In this document: in pieces, positions 8,148 to 17,121 of the stretch
How positions within the stretch are numbered: position 1 is the stretch's first letter
Layout: each line of letters opens with the position of its first letter
Origin: an uncultured Pseudoflavonifractor sp.
GTDB taxonomy: Bacteria > Bacillota > Clostridia > Oscillospirales > Oscillospiraceae
NCBI RefSeq assembly: GCF_944387805.1
Contig: NZ_CALXGI010000014.1
Location: 1 to 61,449 of the forward strand
Direction: 5' to 3'
DNA: 61,449 bases
Position numbers and translations under genes: made by a program
The notes under the pieces: generated by a model
The model's database searches: none
The model's input: the letters and a program-made list of their open reading frames with translations, nothing else
What the model was told of the DNA's origin: nothing

Positions 8148-11100
8148 TCAGGCCTTGGCGGTCTTTCTCTTCCGCAGCAGCAGGACTGCGCCCGCCGCCA
8201 CGATAACAGCGACCACCACATCGCCGGCGATCAGGGCCTTCTGCCAGCCGGCCAGCGTATAGCGGATGGTCACACCGGAGGTGATGCCCTGCATGGCGTT
8301 GCTGTTGGCCACCATATAGAGCACGTTGTGGGCCGCGTTGCGCATGGCGGCCACACCGGTGGCGGAGGAAGTGTCAGACAGGGAGCCGTCGGCAAAGGTG
8401 TTGAGCATCAGGTCGTTGCCGGCCCGCACGCCCTCGTCGGGGTCCATATAGGGGTTGCCGCCGTAGTAGTCGGAGATGACGGCGCCCTCAAAGCCCCACT
8501 CGTTGCGGAGCACCTGGGTCATCAGGCCGTAGTTGCCGCCCGCCCACTGGGTTCCGATGCAGTTGTAGGCGCTCATAATGGCGGTGGCGGCCTTAATCTC
8601 CCTGCTGGTCATCTGGCCGTCCTCACCGGTGTAGCGGATGGTGGCGGCGGCCTCCTTGACGCACAGCTCGAAGGGCTTCAGGTAGATCTCCCGGATGGCC
8701 TGCTCGTTGGCAAAGGTGGCCATACCGTTGCGGCCGTCCTCCTTGTCGTTGAGGGCGAAGTGCTTCAGGTAGCAGTACACGCCCTTCTCCATGGCGCCGG
8801 ACACCTCGCGGGCTGCCATCTTGCCGGACAGGAGGCCGTCCTCGGAGTAGTACTCGTAGTTGCGGCCGGCGAAGGCGGAGCGGTGGGTGTTCATGGCGGG
8901 GGCGTACCAGCCGTTGAAGCCGTTGTACAGGCCCTGCTCACCCACCATCTTGCCCATCTCATAGGCCAGCTCCTCATTCCAGGTGGCGGCCAGCACCTCT
9001 TCGGCGGGGAAGCCCAGGCACACGGCGTCTCCGCCGGCAGCGCTCACCCAGGTGGACCAGCCCATGGGGCCGTCGTAGTCCAGGGTAGCAGGCTTGCCGA
9101 TAGAGAGCATCTCGGCGGTGTTGTAGCCGGCGTTGGCCAGCATGTTGGCCACCTCGCTCATGTTCAGCTGGTCCAGCAGCAGGTCCCAGCTGGGGTCGTC
9201 ATAGTCCTTGCCCCGCAGGTCGATGAGGGTCAGGCCGTTGGAGACGCCGGTGGCGGGCATCTGGTCGGTATACACCAGGCTGCCCTCCATATTGCCCAGA
9301 GTGGGGTCGGTGTTCTCGTCAAACACGGTCTCCAGGTCGGTCTTGATGGCCTCCTCGGCCTCCATGTCGGCGGCGGTGGGGGCGGTGGGGAAGGTGTCGG
9401 CGAAGTCGGCACGGGTCATGTTCAGGGGCGCCCCCTCCACAGGGGTGTCGGTGAACACGTCGGACACCTGGTCGAACTGGTTGACAGCGGCCACCACGTC
9501 GGAGGGGCGCTTGTTGTCCCCGTTGTAGACCACCTTCTCCAGGCGCTGGGTGAATACCCTGCTGCCGTCGCCCTGGGTCAGCTCAGCCCAGCTGTGGGCG
9601 TTGTCGCTGAGGTAGAAGGTGTAGTCGCCCTCGTCCAGCACGTAGCAGCCCTCGCCCTTATAGTCATAGGAGGCCAGCGCCTCGGCGGGCACGGTGAGGG
9701 TCAGGGTCTGGGAGGCGCCGGGCTCCAGCTCCTCGGTCTTGCCGAAGGCCACCAGCACCACCTTGGACTTCTCCACGCCGCCATAGGTGTAGGGGGCCTC
9801 GGCGTAGATCTGCACCACCTGACGGCCGGAGCAGGTGCCGCTGGTGTTGGTCACCTTCACGTGGAAGGTAAAGGTCCCGTCAGCGTAAGTGGGGGCGTCG
9901 TCGTACTCCATGGTGAAGTCGACGTAGGACAGGCCGTAGCCGAAGGGGTACTGGACGGCGGTGTCGTAGTCAAAGCCGGGGTAGTTGCCCGCCAGAGCCT
10001 CGGCGGCGGCGGTCTCGTAGTAGCGGTAGCCCACGTAGATGCCCTCCTCATACTCGATGAAGGAGCCGGACTCATAGCCGCCGATGGAGCCGTCCACGTT
10101 GGTGTAGTAGAGCTCCTGGAAGTTCTGGAAAGAGGGGTCCTTGGTCAGGTCGTATACATAGGTGTCCACGGTCCGGCCGGAGGGGGTCACCTCGCCGGTG
10201 AGTACGTCGGCCAGGGCCCGGGCGCCCTGGTCGCCGATGCAGCCCACCCACAGGGCGGCGTCAATGCCGTAGGCCTCGTCCTCCAGGAAGCTCAGCTCCA
10301 TGGCGTTGGCGGTGTTGCACACCACGATGATCTTGCTGAACACACCCGCGTCCTCCTGCTCCTTGACGTAGGCGAGCATCTCCTCCTCGATGCTGCTCAG
10401 CTCCAGGTAGGTCTTGTCCTTGTCCTCCTCACGGGGGGCGTAGTCGCTCATGTCGGTGGGCAGGTCGCAGCCCTCGCCGCCAACCCGGCCGATGAACACG
10501 ATGGCCGCGCCATTATAGGAGGTGAAGGAGTCCTTCAGGCTGTCGGGGTAGTCCTGGACGGGCACCTCGGCGATGATGTCGTTGATGAACATGGCCGAGC
10601 CCATGGAAGAGATGAAGCCGCGGCCGGTGTACTCCACAGGCATGTCACCCATGCCGGTGGGCATGGTCACCTTATTGACCGTGGTGGAGATGGCGTGGTT
10701 GGCGTAGAAGTCGTAGAGGTCAGGGTTGACGGAGAAGCCGTCCTCCTCCAGGGCGGTCTTGTAGTCCACCGGGCTACTCTCAGTAGCCGCGCTGCCCGCA
10801 CCGGTGTAGATGGGGTCCACGCTGGTACGGCCGAACAGGGACACCGCCCGCTCGCCGTCAGAGAGAGGCAGGGCGCTGTTGTCATTCTTCAGCAGCACGA
10901 TGCCCTCGCCCTCAATGCGCTGGGCCAGCTCCTCACTGGCGGAGAGCAGCTCTTCGGCGCTGGCATAGTCGGACGTGTAGTAGTTGCCATCAATGCCGGC
11001 ACTGCTCTCGTTCTCCTCGATGATGGCGTCACCCTTGCCGAAGTACATGTTCATGACCGTGTACAGCGGGCCGGTGAGGACCACGTTGACCACAACGGCC

Positions 11101-11162
11101 AGCACCAGCAGGATGACCAGCAGTACCGCGCCGACGGTTCTGCCTTTCTTTTTCTGTTCCAT
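8148..11162 (-). CDS. Membrane-anchored GH3 beta-glycosidase with permuted domain order
   Basis: 1,004 residues. N-terminal membrane helix (about residues 11-32) and a second helix at the extreme C-terminus (LIAGDVVVAVIVAAGAVLLL). The GH3 C-terminal alpha/beta sandwich comes first (GIVLLKNDNSALPL at about residue 90; YPFGYGLSY at about 400), followed by an FnIII-like domain (about 430-550). The GH3 TIM barrel comes last (KHFALNDKEDGRNG, then VISDYYGG near residue 898, whose Asp is the expected nucleophile). The usual order is barrel first; permuted GH3 enzymes are known from rumen bacteria such as Butyrivibrio. It probably cleaves beta-glucosides or xylosides at the cell surface. GGAGG precedes the ATG. 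Divergent from the LytTR regulator. Confidence 0.9.
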   Translation of the reverse strand: MEQKKKGRTVGAVLLVILLVLAVVVNVVLTGPLYTVMNMYFGKGDAIIEENESSAGIDGNYYTSDYASAEELLSASEELAQRIEGEGIVLLKNDNSALPLSDGERAVSLFGRTSVDPIYTGAGSAATESSPVDYKTALEEDGFSVNPDLYDFYANHAISTTVNKVTMPTGMGDMPVEYTGRGFISSMGSAMFINDIIAEVPVQDYPDSLKDSFTSYNGAAIVFIGRVGGEGCDLPTDMSDYAPREEDKDKTYLELSSIEEEMLAYVKEQEDAGVFSKIIVVCNTANAMELSFLEDEAYGIDAALWVGCIGDQGARALADVLTGEVTPSGRTVDTYVYDLTKDPSFQNFQELYYTNVDGSIGGYESGSFIEYEEGIYVGYRYYETAAAEALAGNYPGFDYDTAVQYPFGYGLSYVDFTMEYDDAPTYADGTFTFHVKVTNTSGTCSGRQVVQIYAEAPYTYGGVEKSKVVLVAFGKTEELEPGASQTLTLTVPAEALASYDYKGEGCYVLDEGDYTFYLSDNAHSWAELTQGDGSRVFTQRLEKVVYNGDNKRPSDVVAAVNQFDQVSDVFTDTPVEGAPLNMTRADFADTFPTAPTAADMEAEEAIKTDLETVFDENTDPTLGNMEGSLVYTDQMPATGVSNGLTLIDLRGKDYDDPSWDLLLDQLNMSEVANMLANAGYNTAEMLSIGKPATLDYDGPMGWSTWVSAAGGDAVCLGFPAEEVLAATWNEELAYEMGKMVGEQGLYNGFNGWYAPAMNTHRSAFAGRNYEYYSEDGLLSGKMAAREVSGAMEKGVYCYLKHFALNDKEDGRNGMATFANEQAIREIYLKPFELCVKEAAATIRYTGEDGQMTSREIKAATAIMSAYNCIGTQWAGGNYGLMTQVLRNEWGFEGAVISDYYGGNPYMDPDEGVRAGNDLMLNTFADGSLSDTSSATGVAAMRNAAHNVLYMVANSNAMQGITSGVTIRYTLAGWQKALIAGDVVVAVIVAAGAVLLLRKRKTAKA

Positions 11163-11259
11163 TTCCGTTCCTCCTTCATGTCTGCGGGAGCTACCCGGGC
11201 ACGGGCACGCTTCCTTTCGTCCCCTACTCTAGCACGCTTTTTCCCCATTTTTGAAAATC

Positions 11260-11288
11260 GGTACGAAAGGCGCAAATAGGGTACGAAA
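11260..11288. promoter_or_regulatory. Direct-repeat candidate site for the LytTR regulator
   Basis: Two copies of GGTACGAAA lie at 11260-11268 and 11280-11288, a 20-base period (two helical turns). LytTR regulators bind paired direct repeats about two turns apart. The pair sits just upstream of the promoter at 11304 and in the spacer shared with the GH3 gene. Confidence 0.4.
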
Positions 11289-11303
11289 TGCAGCAAGGGG
11301 CCG

Positions 11304-11334
11304 TTGACAGCGCCGCCTTGTCCTGTGCTATACT
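11304..11334 (+). promoter_or_regulatory. Promoter of the two-component pair
   Basis: TTGACA (11304-11309) and TATACT (11329-11334) are separated by 19 bases. The long spacer suggests a promoter that needs an activator. The response-regulator start is about 20 bases downstream of the -10 box. Confidence 0.55.
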
Positions 11335-11355
11335 GGAGGAAAAGGAGGGGATTTT

Positions 11356-12072
11356 ATGTATCAGGCCGCCATTGTGGAGGATGACGCCGTTATCCGGGAT
11401 TATTTTCGGACCACCCTGGCTGACGCCTTCCAGGCGCGGAACGTGTCGGTGGGGTTCGACCTCTTCCCCTCCGGAGACCGGTTTTTGGCCATGTACCAGT
11501 CCCACTACCACTACGATATGATTTTTCTGGACATCGAGATGCCCGGTCTGGACGGCATTGAGGTCTGCCGCCGCATCCGTGCCCAGTCCCCTGACGCCCT
11601 GGTGGTCTTTCTCTCCCAGAAGGACGAGCTGGTCTTTCAGACCTTCGAGGTTCAGCCCTTCCGCTTTGTCCGAAAAAGCCAATACGACAGGCAGCTGGAC
11701 GCCCTGGCCGACGCCCTGCTCACCCGCCTGCGGCAGTCGGAACGGCACATGCTCCAGATCCGGGAGCCCCTGTCCGGGGACATCTACTCCTTTGACGTCC
11801 ACAAGCTGCTGTATGTGGAGGCCCAGCGGAAGGACTGCCGCATGGTCACCGCCGAGGGGGAGACCGTTCTGCGCTGCAAGCTGATGGACCTGGAGGCGCA
11901 GCTGGTCCCCTGGCCCTTTCTCAAGCCTCACCGCAGCTTTCTGGTCAACTGCGAGGCCATTCGGTACATTGGCAAGAGCAGCCTGCGGCTGAGCAATGGG
12001 ACGGAGCTCCCCATCAGCCGGGGCAAGCTGGAGGCGGTCAAGCAGCAGTTTCTCCAATACAGCACCAACTGA
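11356..12072 (+). CDS. LytTR-family response regulator (AgrA-like)
   Basis: 238 residues. Receiver domain (residues 1-120) with acidic residues D9/D10 and phosphoacceptor D59 in FLDIEMPG, then a LytTR DNA-binding domain (about residues 140-235, KLLYVEAQRKDC ... FLKPHRSFLVNCEAI). This is the AgrA/ComE class. GGAGG lies upstream of the ATG. It is followed at once by its kinase gene, so the two form one operon; the direct repeats at 11260 are a likely target. No peptide-signal gene is obvious nearby. The neighbouring GH3 gene may be under its control. Confidence 0.93.
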   Translation: MYQAAIVEDDAVIRDYFRTTLADAFQARNVSVGFDLFPSGDRFLAMYQSHYHYDMIFLDIEMPGLDGIEVCRRIRAQSPDALVVFLSQKDELVFQTFEVQPFRFVRKSQYDRQLDALADALLTRLRQSERHMLQIREPLSGDIYSFDVHKLLYVEAQRKDCRMVTAEGETVLRCKLMDLEAQLVPWPFLKPHRSFLVNCEAIRYIGKSSLRLSNGTELPISRGKLEAVKQQFLQYSTN

Positions 12073-12094
12073 CGGGAGGGATTGTGCTTTGTTT

Positions 12095-13417
12095 ATGTCC
12101 TTCTACCGCTTTTACCGTCTGGTCGCCCTGGACGGTATCGTTAACTTCGCCCTGCTCTCCTGCACTATCTATATGCTCTGCGGCCCCAAGCGGCGCTGGC
12201 TCAGAGGCTGGCTCTATGTGCTGCTGTCTACCGCCGTCTACTTCGCCATGATGAATCTCCCCTCCCTGCCGATTTACGCCCTGCCCTCCACCACGCCCTA
12301 TGTGCAGCCCTACTGGTACTATTTCCTGTGCAATATTCTGGTGCAGCTGGTGCTGGCCCATTTCCTGCTGCACAAGGCCTTTCTCTTTCAGCTCATCTAC
12401 ATTGTGTTCTATGTCTCCTTTGTCCAGCTCTTCAAGATGGTGTGTGAGCCTCTCTACGAGCGGGAGTCCCTGCTTCCGGAGCGGCTCTACGCCGTTCTGG
12501 ACGTGGGCAGCGAACTGGTACTGTGCCTGCTGCTGGTACTGCTCATCCTGCTCTTCCGCAAATTTCCCGTGGACACCTCCCTCCATTTCGCCCCCAGCCA
12601 GCTTTTTATATCTCTCTATTTTCCGGTGAGCCTGCTGATAGCCTATGTGCTGGTGACCAACAGCCCCGCCCTGCTGAACTACTCACTCCAGATCATCTCG
12701 GCAGTGGTCATCACCAACCTGCCGGTGATTTACTACGTCCTCTCTCTTATCATCCGCTCCTATGAAAACCTGCGCAGGCTGGACCAGGCGCTCACCCAGA
12801 CCCAGGCCCAGCTGACCCGCTTTCGCTTCTCCCTCACCCTCCAGGAACAGCTGAAGAAGGAGCGGCACGAGCTGAAAAACAACTATTACTACATTCAGGC
12901 CCTGCTCAAGCAGGAGAAGTACGACCAGCTCAGCGCCTATCTGGACAGGGTAACAGGAGAGGACCTGGCCGCCCTGAACCAGATTGAGACAGGCAACGCC
13001 CTCATGGATTATCTGCTCAACCGGAAGCTGGGCGAGGCCCGGAAGCACCACATCCGTACCTGCACCGAGGTGGTGGTGCCCACCAGCCTGGCCGTCAGCG
13101 AGGACGCCCTGTGCACCATCCTCCTCAACCTGCTGGACAACGCCATTGAGGCCAGCCGGAAGGAGGAGGACCCCCTGCTCCAGATTACCATCAAGTGCGT
13201 GCAGGAGTATCTGGTGTGCGTTATCCGCAACAAGGTCAGCCGGGACGTGCTGGCGGAAAACCCCGACCTGCATACCACCAAGGCCGACAAGAGCGCCCAC
13301 GGCTTTGGGATGAAAATCGTCTCCCAGGCGGTGGAGCGGTGCGACGGCATCCTCCATTACAGCGTGGAGGAGGGCTTCTTCACCGTAAAGGTTATGCTGC
13401 CGCTGACCCGCCCCTGA
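12095..13417 (+). CDS. AgrC-like GHKL sensor histidine kinase
   Basis: About 440 residues. Six or so membrane helices fill residues 1-215, then a coiled dimerisation helix with the likely phospho-acceptor His258 (KERHELKNNYYY). A GHKL ATPase follows: N box LLDNAIEASRK, G box HGFGMKIVSQAVE. This matches the AgrC/HATPase_c_5 class that senses peptides or membrane signals. The ATG at 12095 is 14 bases from GGGAGGG. An in-frame TTG at 12089 has the better 8-base spacing and may be the true start. It lies 22 bases after the regulator stop. The signal is unknown. Confidence 0.9.
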   Translation: MSFYRFYRLVALDGIVNFALLSCTIYMLCGPKRRWLRGWLYVLLSTAVYFAMMNLPSLPIYALPSTTPYVQPYWYYFLCNILVQLVLAHFLLHKAFLFQLIYIVFYVSFVQLFKMVCEPLYERESLLPERLYAVLDVGSELVLCLLLVLLILLFRKFPVDTSLHFAPSQLFISLYFPVSLLIAYVLVTNSPALLNYSLQIISAVVITNLPVIYYVLSLIIRSYENLRRLDQALTQTQAQLTRFRFSLTLQEQLKKERHELKNNYYYIQALLKQEKYDQLSAYLDRVTGEDLAALNQIETGNALMDYLLNRKLGEARKHHIRTCTEVVVPTSLAVSEDALCTILLNLLDNAIEASRKEEDPLLQITIKCVQEYLVCVIRNKVSRDVLAENPDLHTTKADKSAHGFGMKIVSQAVERCDGILHYSVEEGFFTVKVMLPLTRP

Positions 13418-13431
13418 GGAGGGCAGAGAAA

Positions 13432-13458
13432 TCCGCCCCCGGCAATGCCGGGGGCGGA
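13432..13458. terminator. GC-rich hairpin between convergent genes
   Basis: A 12-bp perfect stem (TCCGCCCCCGGC / GCCGGGGGCGGA) with a 3-base loop. It lies between the kinase (+) and the DUF4367 gene (-). T runs are short on both sides, so termination may be weak. Confidence 0.55.
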
Positions 13459-13503
13459 CCGCAATAAGCCTATTGCCACTGCACGCAGGAATCAGGCGAA
13501 GCT

Positions 13504-14226
13504 TCAATAGGTGACCGACTCAGCGAATTTGATGACATCGCTTTTACCAACGTTTTCTGCGGTAACATAGATAAGCATCGATTTATCAGGGGTAACCTGT
13601 ATAATCTGTACTGTATTTCCCTTTACAATCAGGAGCGCCTGCCTGCCGTTGATGGATATATCCGTCACCTCATCCGCATCTTCGCTGTCAAAGCTGAACG
13701 AGCTTCCTTCTGTCTGGTAAAATGCCAGCGTCAGATTCTGACCGGCTTTTCCGATATAAATGTAGACTGTGTTCGTGGACTCCTCTATTTTTTCCGTCAG
13801 CTCAAGTCCCTCCGGCACCCATCCCACCTGAATCTGCATTCCGGTCCCCTCTGAGTGCCTGAAGTTAAAATCAATCCGGTCTCCAAAATACTCAATGAAC
13901 AGATTCAGCGCTGCGGAGCGAAAGGAGTCCGAAAACGCGAACGCTCCGGTAAAGAGGAGCATCACCGCCAGAAGGACCGCCGCAATCCCCCGTGACAGCC
14001 GAAGAACTGTTCTTCTGGCAGCCACAGTCCTTTGCCTTCTGAATGCCCTTCTGATACAGTCCATACACCTGGCGGAAATTTCAGGCGGAACTTCCGCCTG
14101 GGCGTCTTGATTCAATCGTTCGTTTTCCTCCAGCGCTTTTTTGCCCTGTACCTCAGACACTTCCTCCATCAGGAGTGCAAACAGAGCGTCCTGGTATCTC
14201 TCATATAACTCTTCACGTCGCGTCAT
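13504..14226 (-). CDS. DUF4367-type membrane protein, possible anti-sigma factor
   Basis: 240 residues. A cytoplasmic N-terminal ~75 residues (EELYERYQDALFALL...) is followed by one membrane helix (about residues 80-100, GIAAVLLAVMLLFTGAFAF), then an outer beta-rich domain (about 105-240, GWVPEGLEL ... TVQIIQVTPDKSMLIYV). This layout matches DUF4367 proteins, which in Firmicutes are commonly encoded beside sigma-70-like genes and probably act as membrane anti-sigma factors. Here it is divergent from the sigma gene at 14412 rather than following it. Codon use is more AT-rich than in the flanking genes. The functional link is inference. Confidence 0.75.
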   Translation of the reverse strand: MTRREELYERYQDALFALLMEEVSEVQGKKALEENERLNQDAQAEVPPEISARCMDCIRRAFRRQRTVAARRTVLRLSRGIAAVLLAVMLLFTGAFAFSDSFRSAALNLFIEYFGDRIDFNFRHSEGTGMQIQVGWVPEGLELTEKIEESTNTVYIYIGKAGQNLTLAFYQTEGSSFSFDSEDADEVTDISINGRQALLIVKGNTVQIIQVTPDKSMLIYVTAENVGKSDVIKFAESVTY

Positions 14227-14411
14227 GGGACGTCCCCTTTCTCTGCACAGACGTACAGATACTTTGTATCATTCATTTTGCCGTCTCAGACTCAGCATAA
14301 CACACTTTATGCGCGTTTAGAAGAGCCATCTCCCCGTTTTATCCACGCAGCGCGCATGCTTTTCCACCCCCAAATACGATACCGGATTCCCCACAGAAAG
14401 AAGGAAATACT

Positions 14412-15002
14412 GTGATCCCAATCTGTATCCTTGCCATTGAAGATGAGGACGACCGTGCATTTATGGAGAACCTGTATATGAGCTATCAGCGGCTTATGTA
14501 CAGCACCATCAGGAACATCGTCCGGGACGACTGGGCAGCGGAAGACGTCATGCAGTCCGCCCTTGTAAAATTGATTGACAAAATTCCACTGCTGAAGAGC
14601 CGGACAGACGTTCAGCGCATCAGTTATGTGGTTACCACATCCAGAAACACCGCCCTTAATTACATGCGGAAAAAGGCACGTCGCGGACCTGACAGCTCCT
14701 TTGATGAAGTCCAGGATTCCGACCTCAGCTGGGGCGCTGTGCATGAGGTGGAGCGCATCATTCTGGAAAAGGCAGACTTCTCCGCTCTGTCCCGCGTATG
14801 GGCTCGTCTGGATGACCGGAGCAAATACCTGCTTGAAGGGTATTATATTCTGGAAAAGACCCCAGCCGAACTTGCGACGGCGCTCGGCATAAAGTCCGAC
14901 AGCGTCCGTATGGCATTGAGCCGGGCAAGAAAGGCTGCATACAAGCTCATTGCGGCAGACCAGGCAGGCTGTTACACTTTTTCAACCTTTAAAAAAGTTT
15001 GA
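14412..15002 (+). CDS. Sigma-70 family (ECF-like) RNA polymerase sigma factor
   Basis: 196 residues with a GTG start preceded by AAGGAAAT. Region 2 lies at about residues 18-95 (RLMYSTIRNIVRDDWAAEDVMQ, YVVTTSRNTALNYMRKKARR). Region 4 HTH lies at about residues 128-175 (DRSKYLLEGYYILEKTPAELATALG, SVRMALSRARKAAYK). It directs RNA polymerase to a small regulon that may include itself, the divergent DUF4367 gene and the SLH gene downstream. An AT-rich inverted repeat overlaps its stop codon, and a clearer terminator follows at 15103. Target promoters cannot be fixed from this window. Confidence 0.88.
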   Translation: MIPICILAIEDEDDRAFMENLYMSYQRLMYSTIRNIVRDDWAAEDVMQSALVKLIDKIPLLKSRTDVQRISYVVTTSRNTALNYMRKKARRGPDSSFDEVQDSDLSWGAVHEVERIILEKADFSALSRVWARLDDRSKYLLEGYYILEKTPAELATALGIKSDSVRMALSRARKAAYKLIAADQAGCYTFSTFKKV

Positions 15003-15008
15003 AAAAGT
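14976..15008. repeat. AT-rich inverted repeat over the sigma gene stop
   Basis: ACTTTTTCAA (14976-14985) is exactly complementary to TTGAAAAAGT (14999-15008). The repeat spans the last codons and stop of the sigma factor. It may be a weak terminator or a degradation signal; it lacks a GC stem. Confidence 0.5.
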
Positions 15009-15102
15009 GGTTTGATTGCACGCGAAAGACAACCCTGACGGTTTTCTTTCACACTATCTTTCCCTCCGAACCATTAAGCCTCAGGGTTTATCCACAGTCT
15101 CA

Positions 15103-15147
15103 AGCGGCTGGATCCCGAAGTGGGAATCCAGCCGCTGTTTTCTTTTA
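15103..15147. terminator. Terminator between sigma and SLH genes
   Basis: An 11-bp stem (AGCGGCTGGAT 15103-15113 / ATCCAGCCGCT 15126-15136) is followed on the plus strand by GTTTTCTTTTAT. It would end the sigma transcript and also lies directly after the stop of the convergent minus gene at 15145. Confidence 0.75.
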
Positions 15148-17121
15148 TCCAAGCGAATCGTAAAGGTAATACCGCCCGGCCGACTTGAGCAGCAGGGTAT
15201 CGCCGTCCGCCCGTCCCCAGACGCCCTCCACCTCCAGCTTTGTGAGCACTTCTGTTCCGTTCTCGTGGAAGAGGGTGATTTTTCCGCCCGCTGTGCGCAC
15301 CGCAACCCCGCCGTACAGCACATACTCCGTGATATCTCCCGGCAAGGGCACAGGATTCTTGATTTCCGATACGAGCATCGTCTGGGGTATTCCTTCTTCA
15401 TCGGGACGGATGCCGAGGGTGCAGCCCTGACCGTTGAGTCCGGAGAGGAACGTCCAGCCGGAGCCCAGGGTCCCGTCACGGCCATGTGCATCCACGCTGG
15501 AAAACGTCCCATCGCGCCGCTGTACCACCGCCATGTTGTGGAGCGGATATACTTTCAGATACTGGCATGAGACAGCAATCTGGAAAAACTGGTTGAGAAA
15601 TCCCCATCCCTCCTCCGTCTTCACCGGTATGTTGGTCCCTTCAAAAGGCCCCACGTCCAGATACTCCCCGCCGAACAGGCTTCCATCGGTGGTGTTGAGC
15701 AGGTAGTGGCGGTCATCCTTATCCAGCAGTACATAATTTCCGCCGTAGCCGCCGCCATAAGTAATGTCCGCAATGGTTCCGCCGTAGCTGTCCAGGGTGC
15801 TGAGCACCGTTCCGCTGCTGTCAATGACGGAGACGGGGCCGCCCGCCTCCCCCTGAACCACGGCCTGGCCGATATGGAAATTGGTTGCGGCAAACCAAGG
15901 CGTCTGGCCCAAGGGCTTTCCCTCCGATGTATAGTACATGACGCCGTCGGCGCTCTCATGGCGGAATATATCGGTATCACTGTCCCAGGTGATCTCCCCC
16001 GGCGGAAGGTCAAACATCTTCTGCCCCATCATGTCATAGACAGCTACGCCGTCCTCCGCCGCTGCAAACACATGGGTCCCGTCAAAGCCTGTCACCGCGA
16101 TGCCGTCCAGGGCGGGCTGCGGGGTCAGGACCTCCCTCATCTCCCTGACGGTCTTACAGAAAATAGACAACCGGAAGAGCCGGACACCGTCCTCTGCCTT
16201 CACGTAGAACGTGAGATCCGTTCCGTTCACGATGGACAGGCCCTCCACCCCGGTCATTCCGGGGACCAGATCCTCCAGAATGGGCCAGAGCTGCGTCCGG
16301 CCGCCCCTTGCATACAGGATCCAGAACGAAGGGGTGCCGTCAGCTTCGATGCCCAGCACGCCAGCGTTGTTTGACTTCTCAACCATCTCCGTCAGGCTGA
16401 AGCTGCCCTCCTCCGGGAACAGGGTGCGGGACAGCTCCTCCTCATAGGGCACCAGCCCGTCTGTCGGGAGATACCAGTCCGACAGGCGCTTAAAAATCAG
16501 AATGGCCTGTTCCCGGGTCAGGTGGCTCTGGAGCATGAAGTCCCCCTTGCCGTCCCCCTTCATAAACCCCCACCACTCCAGCCAGGCGATGGACTCCGCC
16601 GCCCAGTCCGGGGCATTCTCATAGGCGGAGCCTCCGCCTATAATATTCAGCTCGGGTTGGCCGGAGTAGGCCTGATAAGCCCGTGTCACCATGGCTGCCG
16701 CCTCCTGGCGGGTGATGAGCCCCTCCGGATCAAAGGTGCCGTCTCCCCTCCCCTGGACAATGCCCAGCCCAGCGGCCGCAGTTCCCCAGCGTGCTGCATC
16801 GGAAAACTCCGCCGAAATGACGGCGGCGGGATTCCCGTTCCTGTCATAGAAATAACGCCGGTAGTCCTCCACAAACTGCTCCGGGCTGCCCACGTAGCGG
16901 AGCTTGACCATGCACAAGGTAACGGCCAGCTGCGCGAACTCCTCCCGGGTGATATTCTGCTGGTAGTCTGTCTGGAGTTCCTCCGGCACAAGGCCGTCGG
17001 AAATGGCCTCATTTATTTCAGCTTCCGCCCAGACAGACGGCCCAGCGCTTTCTGCCGCCGATGCAGGCAACATTGCAATACAGAACAGCAGGGTCAGAAC
17101 ACAGGCAATCCATCGTCTCAT
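15145..17121 (-). CDS. SLH-domain protein with beta-propeller-like body
   Basis: 658 residues from MRRWIACVLTLLF, chosen because GGAGG lies 8 bases upstream; the longer frame to 17190 has no ribosome site. Signal peptide (residues 1-24) then three SLH segments: about 30-75 (NITREEFAQLAV), 105-155 (GRGDGTFDPEGLITRQEA) and 175-220 (GKGDFMLQSHLTREQA). The remaining ~430 residues have repeated short beta units ending in DSSGTVLS, TTDGSLFGGEY, EEGWGFLNQ and similar, like WG or propeller repeats. It is probably a wall-bound binding or sensing protein. It lies next to the sigma/DUF4367 pair but is transcribed toward the sigma gene. No catalytic residues recognised. Confidence 0.82.
   Translation of the reverse strand: MRRWIACVLTLLFCIAMLPASAAESAGPSVWAEAEINEAISDGLVPEELQTDYQQNITREEFAQLAVTLCMVKLRYVGSPEQFVEDYRRYFYDRNGNPAAVISAEFSDAARWGTAAAGLGIVQGRGDGTFDPEGLITRQEAAAMVTRAYQAYSGQPELNIIGGGSAYENAPDWAAESIAWLEWWGFMKGDGKGDFMLQSHLTREQAILIFKRLSDWYLPTDGLVPYEEELSRTLFPEEGSFSLTEMVEKSNNAGVLGIEADGTPSFWILYARGGRTQLWPILEDLVPGMTGVEGLSIVNGTDLTFYVKAEDGVRLFRLSIFCKTVREMREVLTPQPALDGIAVTGFDGTHVFAAAEDGVAVYDMMGQKMFDLPPGEITWDSDTDIFRHESADGVMYYTSEGKPLGQTPWFAATNFHIGQAVVQGEAGGPVSVIDSSGTVLSTLDSYGGTIADITYGGGYGGNYVLLDKDDRHYLLNTTDGSLFGGEYLDVGPFEGTNIPVKTEEGWGFLNQFFQIAVSCQYLKVYPLHNMAVVQRRDGTFSSVDAHGRDGTLGSGWTFLSGLNGQGCTLGIRPDEEGIPQTMLVSEIKNPVPLPGDITEYVLYGGVAVRTAGGKITLFHENGTEVLTKLEVEGVWGRADGDTLLLKSAGRYYLYDSLG

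Noticed and set aside
8103..11279. 1,058-codon open frame on the plus strand
   Set aside because: Antisense shadow of the GH3 gene, which has a full set of domain motifs and a ribosome site; the shadow is low-complexity His/Gly/Val.
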